Assembly: GCF_000600975.2 (NCBI RefSeq)
Contig: NZ_KK088648.1
Span: forward strand, 153,592 to 217,591
Length of the DNA stretch: 64,000 bases
DNA from: Limimaricola hongkongensis DSM 17492
GTDB taxonomy: Bacteria; Pseudomonadota; Alphaproteobacteria; Rhodobacterales; Rhodobacteraceae
Direction of reading: 5' to 3'
Every line of letters starts with the position of its first letter. Positions within the stretch are counted from its first letter, which is position 1. A program made the translations under genes and the position numbers. The notes below the pieces were generated by a model that was not told the origin of the DNA, searched no databases, and saw nothing but the letters and a program-made list of their open reading frames with translations. Below are positions 29,659-37,372 of this stretch, one piece after another.

Positions 29659-30069
29659 TCAGCCCTCGTCGCTGCGCGCCCGAAAGGTGAGATCCACCCG
29701 CCGCGCATCGCCGCTGCCGCTTCGCCGCGCCCGCGCCCGCACGAACCAGATCCCCACCAGCCGCCCGCGCGCCAGATCCGGCGGCGGCCCCGACAGCGCG
29801 TCGCAGATCGCCGCCGCCGCCCGCTTGGCGGCGCGAAACCCCGCCGCGTCGCCGATCACGCTGATGGTGAAATCATGCGCCGCCCCCGCCGCCGTGGCGT
29901 CGGAGCGGTCGCGCGCCTTGTCCGCCCCCAGCACCGCGTAGAGCGGCGGCAGCGGTCCGGCGGGCAGCGCGTCGTAGATCGCATCGCCCAACAGGTCGGT
30001 CAGGGGCGCATGCGCCGTCAGGCGGGCATGGATCGCCACCTGCAGCGCCTCGGCCATCGCGTAGCTCAT
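29659..30069 (-). CDS. GTA tail terminator protein (g8; DUF3168)
   Basis: Predicted 136 aa from ATG 30069, which overlaps the g7 stop (ATGA). MSYAMAEALQVAIHARLTAHAPL, LYAVLGAD and DFTISVIGDAAGF mark DUF3168, a family of proteins that cap the tail tube at the head-tail joint. The C-terminus (VDLTFRARSDEG) is typical. The frame is open further upstream, but no start there fits the overlap pattern of the cluster. Confidence 0.9.
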   Translation of the reverse strand: MSYAMAEALQVAIHARLTAHAPLTDLLGDAIYDALPAGPLPPLYAVLGADKARDRSDATAAGAAHDFTISVIGDAAGFRAAKRAAAAICDALSGPPPDLARGRLVGIWFVRARARRSGSGDARRVDLTFRARSDEG

Positions 30070-30404
30070 CGCGCCACCTCCTCCTCGGCCTCGCAGACGA
30101 GGTATCGCCCGTCCGCGTCCCATTCGCGCACCGCGCGGATCGCGAAGATCCTGCCGCCCTCGCGGAACCGCTGTTCGGGCGCGGGGCGCATCGACGATCC
30201 CGGCGGCGCGGCGCGCAGCGTGATCCGCAAAAGCACCCGGCTCAGCGCCGCGCCGCCGCCGTCGAGATCGCGGCCCGAGCGGGCCTCGATCCGCGCCCAG
30301 ATCATGCCCAGCGCGATCCAGCCCGGCGCGAAACCGCCCGCCCCGTCGGGCTGGCGCAGCGGCGCCTCCAGCACCAGCGCCCGGTTCAAGCGCACCGGTT
30401 TCAT
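30066..30404 (-). CDS. GTA head-closure/head-tail adaptor protein (g7)
   Basis: Predicted 112 aa, opening MKPVRLNRALVLEAPLRQPDGAGGF, with GRIFAIRAVREWDADGRYLVCEAEEE at the C-terminus, as in the phage head-closure family. It forms the ring between connector and tail. Overlaps of four bases with both g6 and g8 show tight coupling. Confidence 0.9.
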   Translation of the reverse strand: MKPVRLNRALVLEAPLRQPDGAGGFAPGWIALGMIWARIEARSGRDLDGGGAALSRVLLRITLRAAPPGSSMRPAPEQRFREGGRIFAIRAVREWDADGRYLVCEAEEEVAR

Positions 30405-30997
30405 GCGCCGCGCCCCGACAGCCGCAGGGCGCGGAACCGTTCGGTCAGCGCCGTGACCCCGAACGGCATGCAGCCCGGCCCGAGCCCGGTGTCGTGGCGG
30501 TATTCGTGGTAATGCGCGGCCAGCATCATCACCGCCTGCGCCAGGTCGGCGGGCATGTCGGCCCAGCCCGGGCCGAACCCCGCCTCGAACGCGATCCGCG
30601 CGACCCCGCCCGAAGGGATCTCGGGCAGCGCCGCCGACAGCGGCTCCAGCCGCGGGCGCGCGTCGTCATGCAGCGCGCGCCAGCGCCCGCTGGGCACCGG
30701 CACCGCCACGCCCTGCGCGTCCACCATGTCGAACCCCGTCACCGCCCGCAGCGGCGCGACCGGGAGCGCCACATGCCCCGCATCGCGCCAGCGCGCCAGC
30801 TCAAGCGCAAAGCCGCGCGCCAGCAGCACCTTGCCGGTGCGCGCCTCGATCGCGGCGATCGCGGCGCGCAGGAACCCCGCAAGGCCCGCATCCTGCAGCC
30901 CGTCCTCGGCAAAGCCGGTCCCGAGCCGCAGATGCGCGCGAAAGCCTTCGATCGGCAACGCCGCCTCGGGCACAGCGCCCGTTTCGATCAGTCTCAT
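30401..30997 (-). CDS. GTA head-tail connector/adaptor protein (g6)
   Basis: Predicted 198 aa. MRLIETGAVPEAALPIEGFRAHLRLGTGF matches the N-terminus of phage head-tail connectors, and QAVMMLAAHYHEYRHDTG is the conserved C-terminal helix. The start at 30997 follows AAAGGA by 6-7 bases; a GTG three bases upstream is less likely. It comes 63 bases after the capsid gene, and a hairpin lies in that gap. Confidence 0.9.
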   Translation of the reverse strand: MRLIETGAVPEAALPIEGFRAHLRLGTGFAEDGLQDAGLAGFLRAAIAAIEARTGKVLLARGFALELARWRDAGHVALPVAPLRAVTGFDMVDAQGVAVPVPSGRWRALHDDARPRLEPLSAALPEIPSGGVARIAFEAGFGPGWADMPADLAQAVMMLAAHYHEYRHDTGLGPGCMPFGVTALTERFRALRLSGRGA

Positions 30998-31025
30998 CAC
31001 CCGTCCTTTCGCGGTCGCAGGAAAG

Positions 31026-31056
31026 GCGCCGGGCCACCGCCATGGCGGCCCGGCGC
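31026..31056 (-). terminator. Terminator-like hairpin after the GTA capsid gene
   Basis: On the minus strand GCGCCGGGCC (31056 to 31047) pairs with 31035 to 31026 over an 11-base loop and is followed by CTTTC. It lies just past the capsid stop codon. With so few T it would be a partial terminator or an RNA-protecting hairpin, which would raise capsid output relative to later genes. Confidence 0.55.
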
Positions 31057-31060
31057 GTCC

Positions 31061-32212
31061 TCAGGCGATGCCGAACTTCAAAAGCTTGATCGCCGCGAAA
31101 TCGCTCACCGCGCCGCCGACCCGCTTGGTCGCGTAGAACAGCACATGCGGCTTGGCCGAGAACGGATCGCGCAGCACCCGCAGGTCGGGCCGCTCGGCGA
31201 TGGTGTAGCCCGCCTCGAAATTGCCGAAGGCCAGCGCGCAGGCGTCATTCGCGATGTCGGGCATGTCCTCGGCGATCAGCACCGGGTAGCCCAGGAGCCG
31301 CGCGGGTTCCCCCGCCGACAGCCCGTCGGTCCACAGGAACCGGCCATCGGCGTCCTTGAGCTTGCGCAGGGCACCGGCGGTGCGCGAATTCATCACGAAG
31401 CGCGCGCCCGCGCGGTATGGCGCGCCGAGGCTGTAGACGAGGTCGATCACCGCGTCGGCGGGGTTGGTGGCGTCGAAATCGCCCGCCGTGCCGGTGGCGA
31501 CATAGCCCAGATTGCCCCAGCTCCAGCCATCATCGTCGATGCTGGGATAGTCGAGAATGCCGCGCGGCTTGTCCACGCCGTCGCCCGACACGAAGGCCGC
31601 GGCCTCCGAGCGCGCGAAGGTGTCGGCGATGCGCCCCGCGAGCCAGCCCTCGATGTCGAAAGCGCTGTCGTCCAAGAGCCGCTGCGACGCCTTGGGCAGC
31701 GCCGACAGCTCGTGCAGCGGGATGGTGATGCGGTCGATCTGCGGCGTCCCGGTCTCGGTGCGCGCCGCCGTTTCCCCGGCCCAGCCGGCACCCGGCTCGG
31801 CATGGTCGATCAGCACGTCATACGACCCCGCATCCACCGCGACGACGCAGGCCACGGCCCGCAACGAGGCGGTCGCGCCCAGCACGCCGCGCACCCGGTC
31901 GGCGGTCTGCGGATCGACCAGGTAGCCGCCATCGGCGGCGACGGTCGTGCTCATCGCCTTGCCTTCGAGCCCGAGACCGCGCAGCCCGTCATCCTCGCCG
32001 GTGCGCAGATAGGCGCCGAAGGCGGCGCGGTGCGGCTGGCCTTCGGCCTTGGCCTCGAGAGCGGGGCGCGCGGCAAGCGCGGTCTTGCGGTCCAGTCTGG
32101 TCATCCGGTCGTCCTGTGCCTTGAGTGTCGTTCGCATCTCGGCCGAAAAGCGGCCCAGCTCCTCCATCAGCCCGCCGATCTCGCGGCCGAGCCCGTCATC
32201 ATCGTCACGCAT
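31061..32212 (-). CDS. GTA major capsid protein (g5; HK97 fold)
   Basis: Predicted 383 aa. Residues 1 to about 75 are a charged helical scaffold-like segment (the delta domain), then HRAAFGAYLRTGED, followed by the mature HK97-type shell from about residue 85 (MSTTVAADGGYLVDPQTADRV). Conserved SGDGVDKPRGIL, FVMNSRTAGALRKLKDADGRFLW and the C-terminal FYATKRVGGAVSDFAAIKLLKF are clear. The GTA protease (g4), which overlaps by eight bases, should cut off the N-terminal part during maturation. The start is MRDDDD at 32212, inside the end of g4. Confidence 0.96.
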   Translation of the reverse strand: MRDDDDGLGREIGGLMEELGRFSAEMRTTLKAQDDRMTRLDRKTALAARPALEAKAEGQPHRAAFGAYLRTGEDDGLRGLGLEGKAMSTTVAADGGYLVDPQTADRVRGVLGATASLRAVACVVAVDAGSYDVLIDHAEPGAGWAGETAARTETGTPQIDRITIPLHELSALPKASQRLLDDSAFDIEGWLAGRIADTFARSEAAAFVSGDGVDKPRGILDYPSIDDDGWSWGNLGYVATGTAGDFDATNPADAVIDLVYSLGAPYRAGARFVMNSRTAGALRKLKDADGRFLWTDGLSAGEPARLLGYPVLIAEDMPDIANDACALAFGNFEAGYTIAERPDLRVLRDPFSAKPHVLFYATKRVGGAVSDFAAIKLLKFGIA

Positions 32213-32753
32213 CGCGTTCCCCCTCTTTTCCCCTGAGCGCCGCGCGCGCGGCGCGGATCTTCGCGGCAAGCGCGCCGTCATGTTTCGCGCCCACCCGCGC
32301 CTCGCGCAGCATCGGGAAGGTCACGAGCGACACCTCCCAAAGCTCCAGCTCGGTCAGCCTGCGATGCGCGCCGTCCTTGCGGGCGCGCCGCGTGCGGTAG
32401 CCGATCGACAGCCCGTCGATCGCCCCCGCCGCCACCAGCGCCGCCGCCTCGCGGCCCTGCGCCACCTCCGTGAGCATCCGGCCCCTGACCCAAAGCCCGG
32501 TGGCGTCCTCGCGCACCTCGTCCCAGACGCCGATCGGGCGCGAAGGGTCGTGCTGCCACAGCATCCGCACCCGGCCGCCACAGCCCTCCAGGCGTTTGAG
32601 CGAGGCGGCATAGGCCCCCGGCTCGACCACGTCGCCGCCCTGATCGGGCTTGCCGAAGACCGAGGCATAGCCGGAAATCTCCGCCCCCTCGCCGATCTCC
32701 AGCGGCCCGGCGCCCGCCGTGCCGCCTGCGCAGAACTTGCGTTCCAGCTCCAT
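32205..32753 (-). CDS. GTA HK97-family prohead protease (g4)
   Basis: Predicted 182 aa. EISGYASVFGKPDQGGDVVEPGAYAASL, RMLWQHDPSRPIGVW, IDGLSIGYRTRRARKDG and LWEVSLVTFPM are the diagnostic blocks; the His of WQHD and the Ser of GLSIGY are the catalytic pair of this herpesvirus-like serine protease fold. It trims the capsid protein. Two adjacent ATGs (32756 and 32753) follow GGGAGGAA; the second has better spacing and is used here. Confidence 0.93.
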   Translation of the reverse strand: MELERKFCAGGTAGAGPLEIGEGAEISGYASVFGKPDQGGDVVEPGAYAASLKRLEGCGGRVRMLWQHDPSRPIGVWDEVREDATGLWVRGRMLTEVAQGREAAALVAAGAIDGLSIGYRTRRARKDGAHRRLTELELWEVSLVTFPMLREARVGAKHDGALAAKIRAARAALRGKEGERDA

Positions 32754-32764
32754 CATTTCCTCCC

Positions 32765-32980
32765 TCAAAGACCCACGATGCCCTGCGCCGCCTGCGCGCC
32801 GATGGCGGCGACCACGCCGTAGACGGCGAGCCAGAGCCGGCGCTCCAGCCGTTCCATCACCGCCTCGATCCGCTCCAGCGTCGCGGCAACCTGCGCGAAC
32901 TGAAGCGCCACGAGCCGCTCATGCGCCTCGATCCGCATCCCCGGCGCGCAGGCGAAGTGGTGGTCGCGCAGATCATCCAT
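32765..32980 (-). CDS. Small GTA protein g3.5 with C-terminal membrane segment
   Basis: Predicted 71 aa: MDDLRDHHFACAPGMRIEAHERLVALQFAQ, a helix with heptad-like spacing (VAATLERIEAVMERLERRL), then a hydrophobic tail (WLAVYGVVAAIGAQAAQGIVG). It corresponds by place and length to the small gene between portal and protease in Rhodobacterales GTAs. Its ATG overlaps the portal stop by eight bases. The role is unknown; a membrane tail on such a protein suggests contact with the producer cell membrane. Confidence 0.8.
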   Translation of the reverse strand: MDDLRDHHFACAPGMRIEAHERLVALQFAQVAATLERIEAVMERLERRLWLAVYGVVAAIGAQAAQGIVGL

Positions 32981-34146
32981 CCGAGCCGACCTCGCGCGCG
33001 GGCAGGCCCAGCAGCGCGCGTTTCTCCGCATCCGTCAGGAACAGCGCCTCCGAGACCCGCCGCCACTGGCCGTCACGCTCGGCGGCCAAGGCGGGCACCT
33101 GGTCGAGATCGACGCGCAGATCGAACCGCTCGCCGCCGAAATCCGACAGCCATTCGGCCAGCGCCCCCGCCACGCGCGCCATCAGCGGCAGCACGGTCAG
33201 GCGGTAGAAGGCGCGGTTGGCCTCCTGGTAATTGGCGTAGGTCGCATCGCCCGGTATCCCGAGGATCATCGGCGGCACCCCGAAGGCCACCGCGATCTCG
33301 CGCGCCGCCGCTTCCTTGGTCTTCTGAAACTCCATGTCCGACGGGCTGAACCCCATCGGCTTCCAGTCTAGCCCGCCTTCGAGCAGCATCGGGCGTCCGG
33401 CATTGCGCGCGCCCTGGTGCTGGCTCTCCATCTCCTCGACCAGACGGTCGTATTGATCCGGCGTCAGCCCGGCCTGACCGTCGGCGCCGCGATAGACGAT
33501 GGCGCCCGACGGGCGCGCGGCGTTGTCCAACAGCGCCTTGGACCAGGCCGAGGCGGCGTTGTGCACGTCGATCGCCGTCGCCGCCGCCGACAGCGGCGAG
33601 AGGCCGTAATGATCGTCCTGCGGGTGAAAGCTCTTGATGTGGCAGATGGGCGAGACGCCGTCTTCGACCGCGAAGCGGTGCTTGCGCCCGCCCACGGTGT
33701 ATTCATAACCCACCGGCCAGCCATCGGCGCCGGGCACCAGCGATACCCGGTCCGAGCGCAGAACATGCAGCTCGAACGGCAGCGCGTCGGTGCCGACCGC
33801 CTCGACATAGCCGTTGCCGGTGAGCAGGATCTGCCCGACCAGCGCCTCGATCAGCTCGGCCCGGCCCTGACCGGGATTGGGCCGCGCCAGAAGCGCCAGC
33901 GCCGGGTGGTCGTCATAACGGCGGCCCCGGTCCTGCAACATCAACGGCAGCGCCGCCGCCGCCTCGGAAATCAGCCGCACCGCGCGAAACCCCGACCGGG
34001 TTGCCGACGAACCCCGCCCGGGTCAGCGACACCGTGTCCCGCGCGCTCCACGCCGGTCGCCCCGCGCCGGGCCAGGCAAGGCACCGCCCCGCCGCCGAAG
34101 CCTTGGCCTCCGGCGCCCCCTTGTCGCGCTTGAAGAACTCGAACAT
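32973..34146 (-). pseudogene. GTA portal protein (g3), reading frame broken by one extra base
   Basis: The portal (HK97 family) would be about 390 aa. Reading from ATG 34146 the protein begins MFEFFKRDKGAPEAKASAAG and continues DTVSLTRAGFVGNPVG, then goes wrong (VSRGAADF) and stops at 33913. The rest of the family sequence (FRAVRLISEAAAALPLMLQD onward, to the stop at 32973) is in another frame. Deleting one base of the CCCC run at 33990-33993 (GGGG on the coding strand) joins the two parts exactly as GNPVGFRAVRLISEA. The larger part could start alone at ATG 33980 (335 aa), but it would lack the N-terminal 50 or so residues. The portal is the DNA entry ring, so a true mutation would stop GTA production; a sequencing error is the main alternative. 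Confidence 0.85.
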
Positions 34147-34235
34147 TGCCGCCCCCCGCTGGTCGCCCTCTCGTCTTGGGCAGGAGAATGGCAGGGCGCG
34201 GTTGGGAAATCGGGAACGGGGCGTGCGGTGGTCCG

Positions 34236-34331
34236 GGGGGCGCGCAACACCCCCTGTGCGCGGGGGCGCGCGACATCCCCTGTGCGCGGGGGCGCGCGAC
34301 ATCCCCTGTGCGCGGGGGCGCGCAACACCCC
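34236..34331. repeat. 26-bp tandem repeat between TerL and portal genes
   Basis: Three full units (34236-34261, 34262-34287, 34288-34313) of GGGGGCGCGCGACATCCCCT plus GTGCGC, and a partial fourth up to about 34331. The second and third are identical; the first and fourth read AACACC instead of GACATC. It fills much of the 259-base gap between the two genes, which is otherwise without a gene. Confidence 0.92.
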
Positions 34332-34405
34332 GGTTCGGAGGGGGCTGCCGCCCCCGCCGCGTGCCGCGGCCCCCCGCGCGTATTTGGAGAATGGTGAACC
34401 GGGGA

Positions 34406-35812
34406 TCAGAGCATCCGAAGCCGCGGACGCCGCCAGCCCTGCGCGGGGACGATCATCAGCTCGTGCAGCGCCCAGACCAGCGCATCCACCCGGTCGGGCG
34501 AGCCCGATCCGAGAAAACCCCGCGCCGTCATCTGCGCCATCTGGTCCTCCAGCGCGCCCAAGCCCCGCAGGTGATGCACCCGGCCCTGTTCGTACAGCGC
34601 GGCCACCGGCTCGGCCCGAAGCCCCTTGGACCGCCCGGCATGCAGCGCCCGGAACGGCACCAGCGGATCGACCTGCCGCACCACCGTCTCGACCAGCGCG
34701 CCGCCCTGGTTCACCTCGGCCACCATCCGGTCGGCGCCGTGCCGCGCCATCGCCGCGCAGGCCGCGCGCGCCCAGTCGAGCGGCGAGGCCGCCTGCACCG
34801 TCGCATCCTCCAGCACATAGGCGCGCCAGTCCTGCGGCGGGCCGCGCGTCACGGCCCCCGCCACCACGATGCCGCAGGCATCCGATCCGGCATGCGCGCT
34901 CACCGACGGGTCGACCGCGACCACGATCCGGTCGGGCTCGGGCGCCGCCTCCACCGCGCAGGCCTCCAGCATCGCGGCGCGCCACAACGCGCCCTCGGCA
35001 TCGGCCAGAAGCACGCCGTCAAGCTCCTGCCGCCCCTGCCGCGTGCCCGCGTAGCGGCGCCGCATCTCGTCGAGAAACCCCGCCGCGAGATTGGCGGCGT
35101 TGGCCTGGGTCGGCGCGTGGGTCGTCACCGTGCTATCGGAGGCCAGAAGATCGCGCAGCACCGCCACGTTGCGCGGCGTCGTGGTCACGCAGGCGCGCGG
35201 ATCGCCAAGCCGCAGCCCGAATTGCAGCATGTCCCACGCCTCGGCGCCGCGCTTCCACTTGGCCAGCTCGTCGGCCCAGGCGGCGTCGAATTGCGGGCCG
35301 CGCAGCGCCTCGTGATCATGCGCCGAAAACAGCTGCGCCACCGCGCCGTTGGGCCATGTCAGCATCCGCCGCGTCGCGCTCCAGACCGGCCTGCGGTCGG
35401 GCGGCGAACAGGCCATGATCCCGCTGTCGCCGAACACCATCACCTCGCGCGCCTGGTCGAGCGTTTCGCCCACCAGCGCCACGCGCCGCGCTTGGCCCGG
35501 ATCGCGGGGCCGCGCGCCTTCGACCCGGCTGCGCACCCATTCGGCCCCGGCGCGGGTCTTGCCCGCGCCGCGCCCACCAAGAATCGCCCATGTGCGCCAG
35601 TCGCCCTCGGGCGCGATCTGGTGCGGCAGCGCCCAGATGTCGAACAGCCATGGCAGCGCCGAAAGCTCGTCCGCCGACAGCGCGTCGAGAAACTCAGTCC
35701 GCGCGGCAGCAGGCGCGCAGGCGATCCAGGCGGCAAGAGATCCGTCGCCGCGCGGCCTCGATGTCGATTTCGCCATCGACGCACCCGCCATCCTGTTTTC
35801 CAAGCCAGTCAT
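34406..35812 (-). CDS. GTA large terminase subunit (TerL, g2)
   Basis: Predicted 468 aa motor that cuts and packages host DNA into GTA heads. The ATPase has LPWLFDIWALPHQ followed by Walker A GGRGAGKTRAGAEWVRSR and a DEL-type Walker B (FDAAWADELAKW). The RNase-H-like nuclease has VVAVDPSVS (first Asp), VAEVNQGG and DRVDALVWALHEL (last Asp). The start at 35812 (MTGLENRMAG) has AAGGA 7 bases upstream and makes the gene overlap TerS by 119 bases; ATGs at 35791 or 35776 are possible alternatives. GTA terminases package by headful without a specific site. Confidence 0.95.
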   Translation of the reverse strand: MTGLENRMAGASMAKSTSRPRGDGSLAAWIACAPAAARTEFLDALSADELSALPWLFDIWALPHQIAPEGDWRTWAILGGRGAGKTRAGAEWVRSRVEGARPRDPGQARRVALVGETLDQAREVMVFGDSGIMACSPPDRRPVWSATRRMLTWPNGAVAQLFSAHDHEALRGPQFDAAWADELAKWKRGAEAWDMLQFGLRLGDPRACVTTTPRNVAVLRDLLASDSTVTTHAPTQANAANLAAGFLDEMRRRYAGTRQGRQELDGVLLADAEGALWRAAMLEACAVEAAPEPDRIVVAVDPSVSAHAGSDACGIVVAGAVTRGPPQDWRAYVLEDATVQAASPLDWARAACAAMARHGADRMVAEVNQGGALVETVVRQVDPLVPFRALHAGRSKGLRAEPVAALYEQGRVHHLRGLGALEDQMAQMTARGFLGSGSPDRVDALVWALHELMIVPAQGWRRPRLRML

Positions 35813-36026
35813 TGAATTTCCTTTCCACGTCGAACGCCGTCTTAAGGGCCGCCTCCAATTCGCTGATTTTCCTCTGCAAATCCTTTGGCGCGCCAAGGTC
35901 GGACTGCAGGTCCGACAACATGTCGGCCAGCGTCGACCGCACCGAGGACAACAGCCGCCACGCGTCGTCCCATTCCTTGCGGCGCGCCGCCGCTTCCGGC
36001 CCGTCCGGGCCCGTCATCTCGTTCAT
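35694..36026 (-). CDS. GTA small terminase-like protein (g1, TerS)
   Basis: Predicted 110 aa, first gene of the GTA cluster. It is charged and helical throughout: RRKEWDDAWRLLSSVRSTLADMLSDLQSDL, then KDLQRKISELEAALKTAFDVERKFNDWLGKQ, a coiled-coil-like stretch, and a basic Cys-containing end (RISCRLDRLRACCRAD). Length and place match RcGTA g1, a small terminase that lacks specific DNA recognition. ATG 36026 is preferred; ATG 36017 is an alternative. The ribosome site is weak (AAAGG at distance). The upstream promoter and terminator hairpin are described separately. Confidence 0.82.
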   Translation of the reverse strand: MNEMTGPDGPEAAARRKEWDDAWRLLSSVRSTLADMLSDLQSDLGAPKDLQRKISELEAALKTAFDVERKFNDWLGKQDGGCVDGEIDIEAARRRISCRLDRLRACCRAD

Positions 36027-36067
36027 CTCTATGCCTGCCTTTCGTTGCGGCCGGACGCGAACGCACG

Positions 36068-36103
36068 AAAAAAGGCGGCCCCGGATGTCTCCGGGGCCGC
36101 CTT
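36068..36103 (-). terminator. Intrinsic terminator in the leader of the GTA cluster
   Basis: On the minus strand an 11-bp stem GGCGGCCCCGG/CCGGGGCCGCC (extended by two A-T pairs) with a 6-base loop is followed by TTTTTT, ending 41 bases before the TerS start codon. It could serve as the end of the fabF-mltG transcript, but a good promoter lies upstream of it, so it is also inside the predicted GTA leader. Confidence 0.88.
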
Positions 36104-36128
36104 GCACTTCTCTGCCAGCCTGAACGTG

Positions 36129-36157
36129 ACCTTACGTCATTGCGGCCGGAATGTCAA
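36129..36157 (-). promoter_or_regulatory. Candidate GTA cluster promoter
   Basis: On the minus strand a perfect -35 TTGACA (36157 to 36152) is followed after 17 bases by TAAGGT (36134 to 36129), three of six matches to the -10. A start near 36122 would give a leader of about 95 bases to TerS, with the terminator hairpin beginning about 20 bases into it. In the R. capsulatus system the GTA promoter is activated by GafA; no GafA site can be named from sequence. Confidence 0.55.
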
Positions 36158-36208
36158 TTCCCGCGATCGCAGGAACGGGGCGCAAGCGCCCGTATCCATA
36201 AGGAAATC

Positions 36209-37372
36209 TTAATTTCCGGCCGCGCGCTCGGCCTCGATCTCGCGCCATTTCGCGACGTTGCTGTTGTGCTCGGCCAGCGTCTTGGCAAAGGCATGGCCGC
36301 CGGTGCCGTCGGCCACGAAGAACACGAAATCGGTCGAGGCCGGGTTGAGCGCCGCCTCGATCGCGGCGCGGCCCGGATTGGCGATCGGCGTCGGCGGCAA
36401 GCCGTTGATCACATAGGTGTTCCACGGCGTCTCGGCCTGAAGCTCGCTGCGGCGCAGGCCGCGTCCCAGCACGCCCTTTCCTTCGGTGATGCCATAGATC
36501 ACCGTCGGGTCGGTCTGCAGCGGCATGCCCTGGCGCAGCCGGTTGACGAAGACGCTTGCCACCTGCGGACGCTCGGCGGCGACGCCGGTTTCCTTCTCGA
36601 CGATCGAAGCCAGCACCAGCGCCTCTTCGGGGCTGTCGAGCGGCAGGTCGTCCATCCGGTTATCCCACGCCTCGGCGAGAATCGCCGATTGCGCCGCCGC
36701 CATCCGCTCGATCACCTGCGCCACCTGCGTGCCGGGCGTGATCTCGTAGCTGTCGGGGGCGAGGCTGCCCTCGGCGGGGATCTCGGAGACATCGCCTTCA
36801 AGCGTGTCGAGCGCGTTGAGCGCGGTCATCACCTGCCACGAGGTGACGCCCTCGGCCATGGCGATGCGGTAGCGCGTATCGGCACGCTCGCGCATCGTCT
36901 CGTAGGCCTCGGGGATCTCGACGCCCTCGGCGGTCGGGTCGAACTCGGCCAGCTCGGTGTAGCTGGAGGTGGCGGGATCGAGCTCGCGCACCTCGGCCTC
37001 GACCGAGTTGACGCCGATCCTGTAGAGGATCTCGGTGCCGCAGGTCGAGGCGCCGCCACGGGTCACCAGATCGACGATCCGCTCCATGCTGGCGCGTTCG
37101 GGGATCAGGTGGCTGCCAGCCTTGAGCTGGCTCGTCTTCTCGGAATACTCGGCCCCGATCCGAAAGATCGCGCCCGAGCCGATCGCGCCCTGATCTTCGA
37201 GCCGCTGGCTCACGGCGCGGAAATTGGTGCCCGGCTCGACCCGCAGGCAGATCGCCGTCTCCAGCGGGCCCTCGCCCGAATACTCGTTCACGCCCCAGGC
37301 GATGACCCCGGCGGCGCCAGCGAGACCCACGATCAGGAAGGTGATCGTGTTCGAGGCGAGGTGACGCCACAT
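36209..37372 (-). CDS. mltG: Endolytic peptidoglycan transglycosylase MltG (YceG)
   Basis: Predicted 387 aa with one N-terminal membrane anchor (residues about 8-28, NTITFLIVGLAGAAGVIAWG) and a periplasmic YceG domain. It cuts nascent glycan strands inside the chain and so sets strand length. The catalytic Glu is in LASIVEKETG; other conserved parts are GSLAPDSYEITPG, QTDPTVIYGIT and TPWNTYVINGLPPTPIANPG, with the closing DFVFFVADGTGGHAFAKTLAEHN. Its ATG shares one base with the fabF stop, so the two are co-transcribed, a link between wall and membrane lipid synthesis that is common in proteobacteria. Confidence 0.95.
   Translation of the reverse strand: MWRHLASNTITFLIVGLAGAAGVIAWGVNEYSGEGPLETAICLRVEPGTNFRAVSQRLEDQGAIGSGAIFRIGAEYSEKTSQLKAGSHLIPERASMERIVDLVTRGGASTCGTEILYRIGVNSVEAEVRELDPATSSYTELAEFDPTAEGVEIPEAYETMRERADTRYRIAMAEGVTSWQVMTALNALDTLEGDVSEIPAEGSLAPDSYEITPGTQVAQVIERMAAAQSAILAEAWDNRMDDLPLDSPEEALVLASIVEKETGVAAERPQVASVFVNRLRQGMPLQTDPTVIYGITEGKGVLGRGLRRSELQAETPWNTYVINGLPPTPIANPGRAAIEAALNPASTDFVFFVADGTGGHAFAKTLAEHNSNVAKWREIEAERAAGN

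Noticed and set aside
34236..34331. CRISPR array
   Set aside because: The 26-bp units are directly adjacent with no unique spacers, and no cas genes are near. The same holds for the 24-bp units at 26424-26579, which are coding.
20972..36157. Recently acquired prophage
   Set aside because: There is no integrase, repressor, lysis cassette or attachment site, gene order follows the R. capsulatus GTA from g1 to g15 with cysE next to it, and composition looks like the flanks. It is a domesticated GTA cluster.
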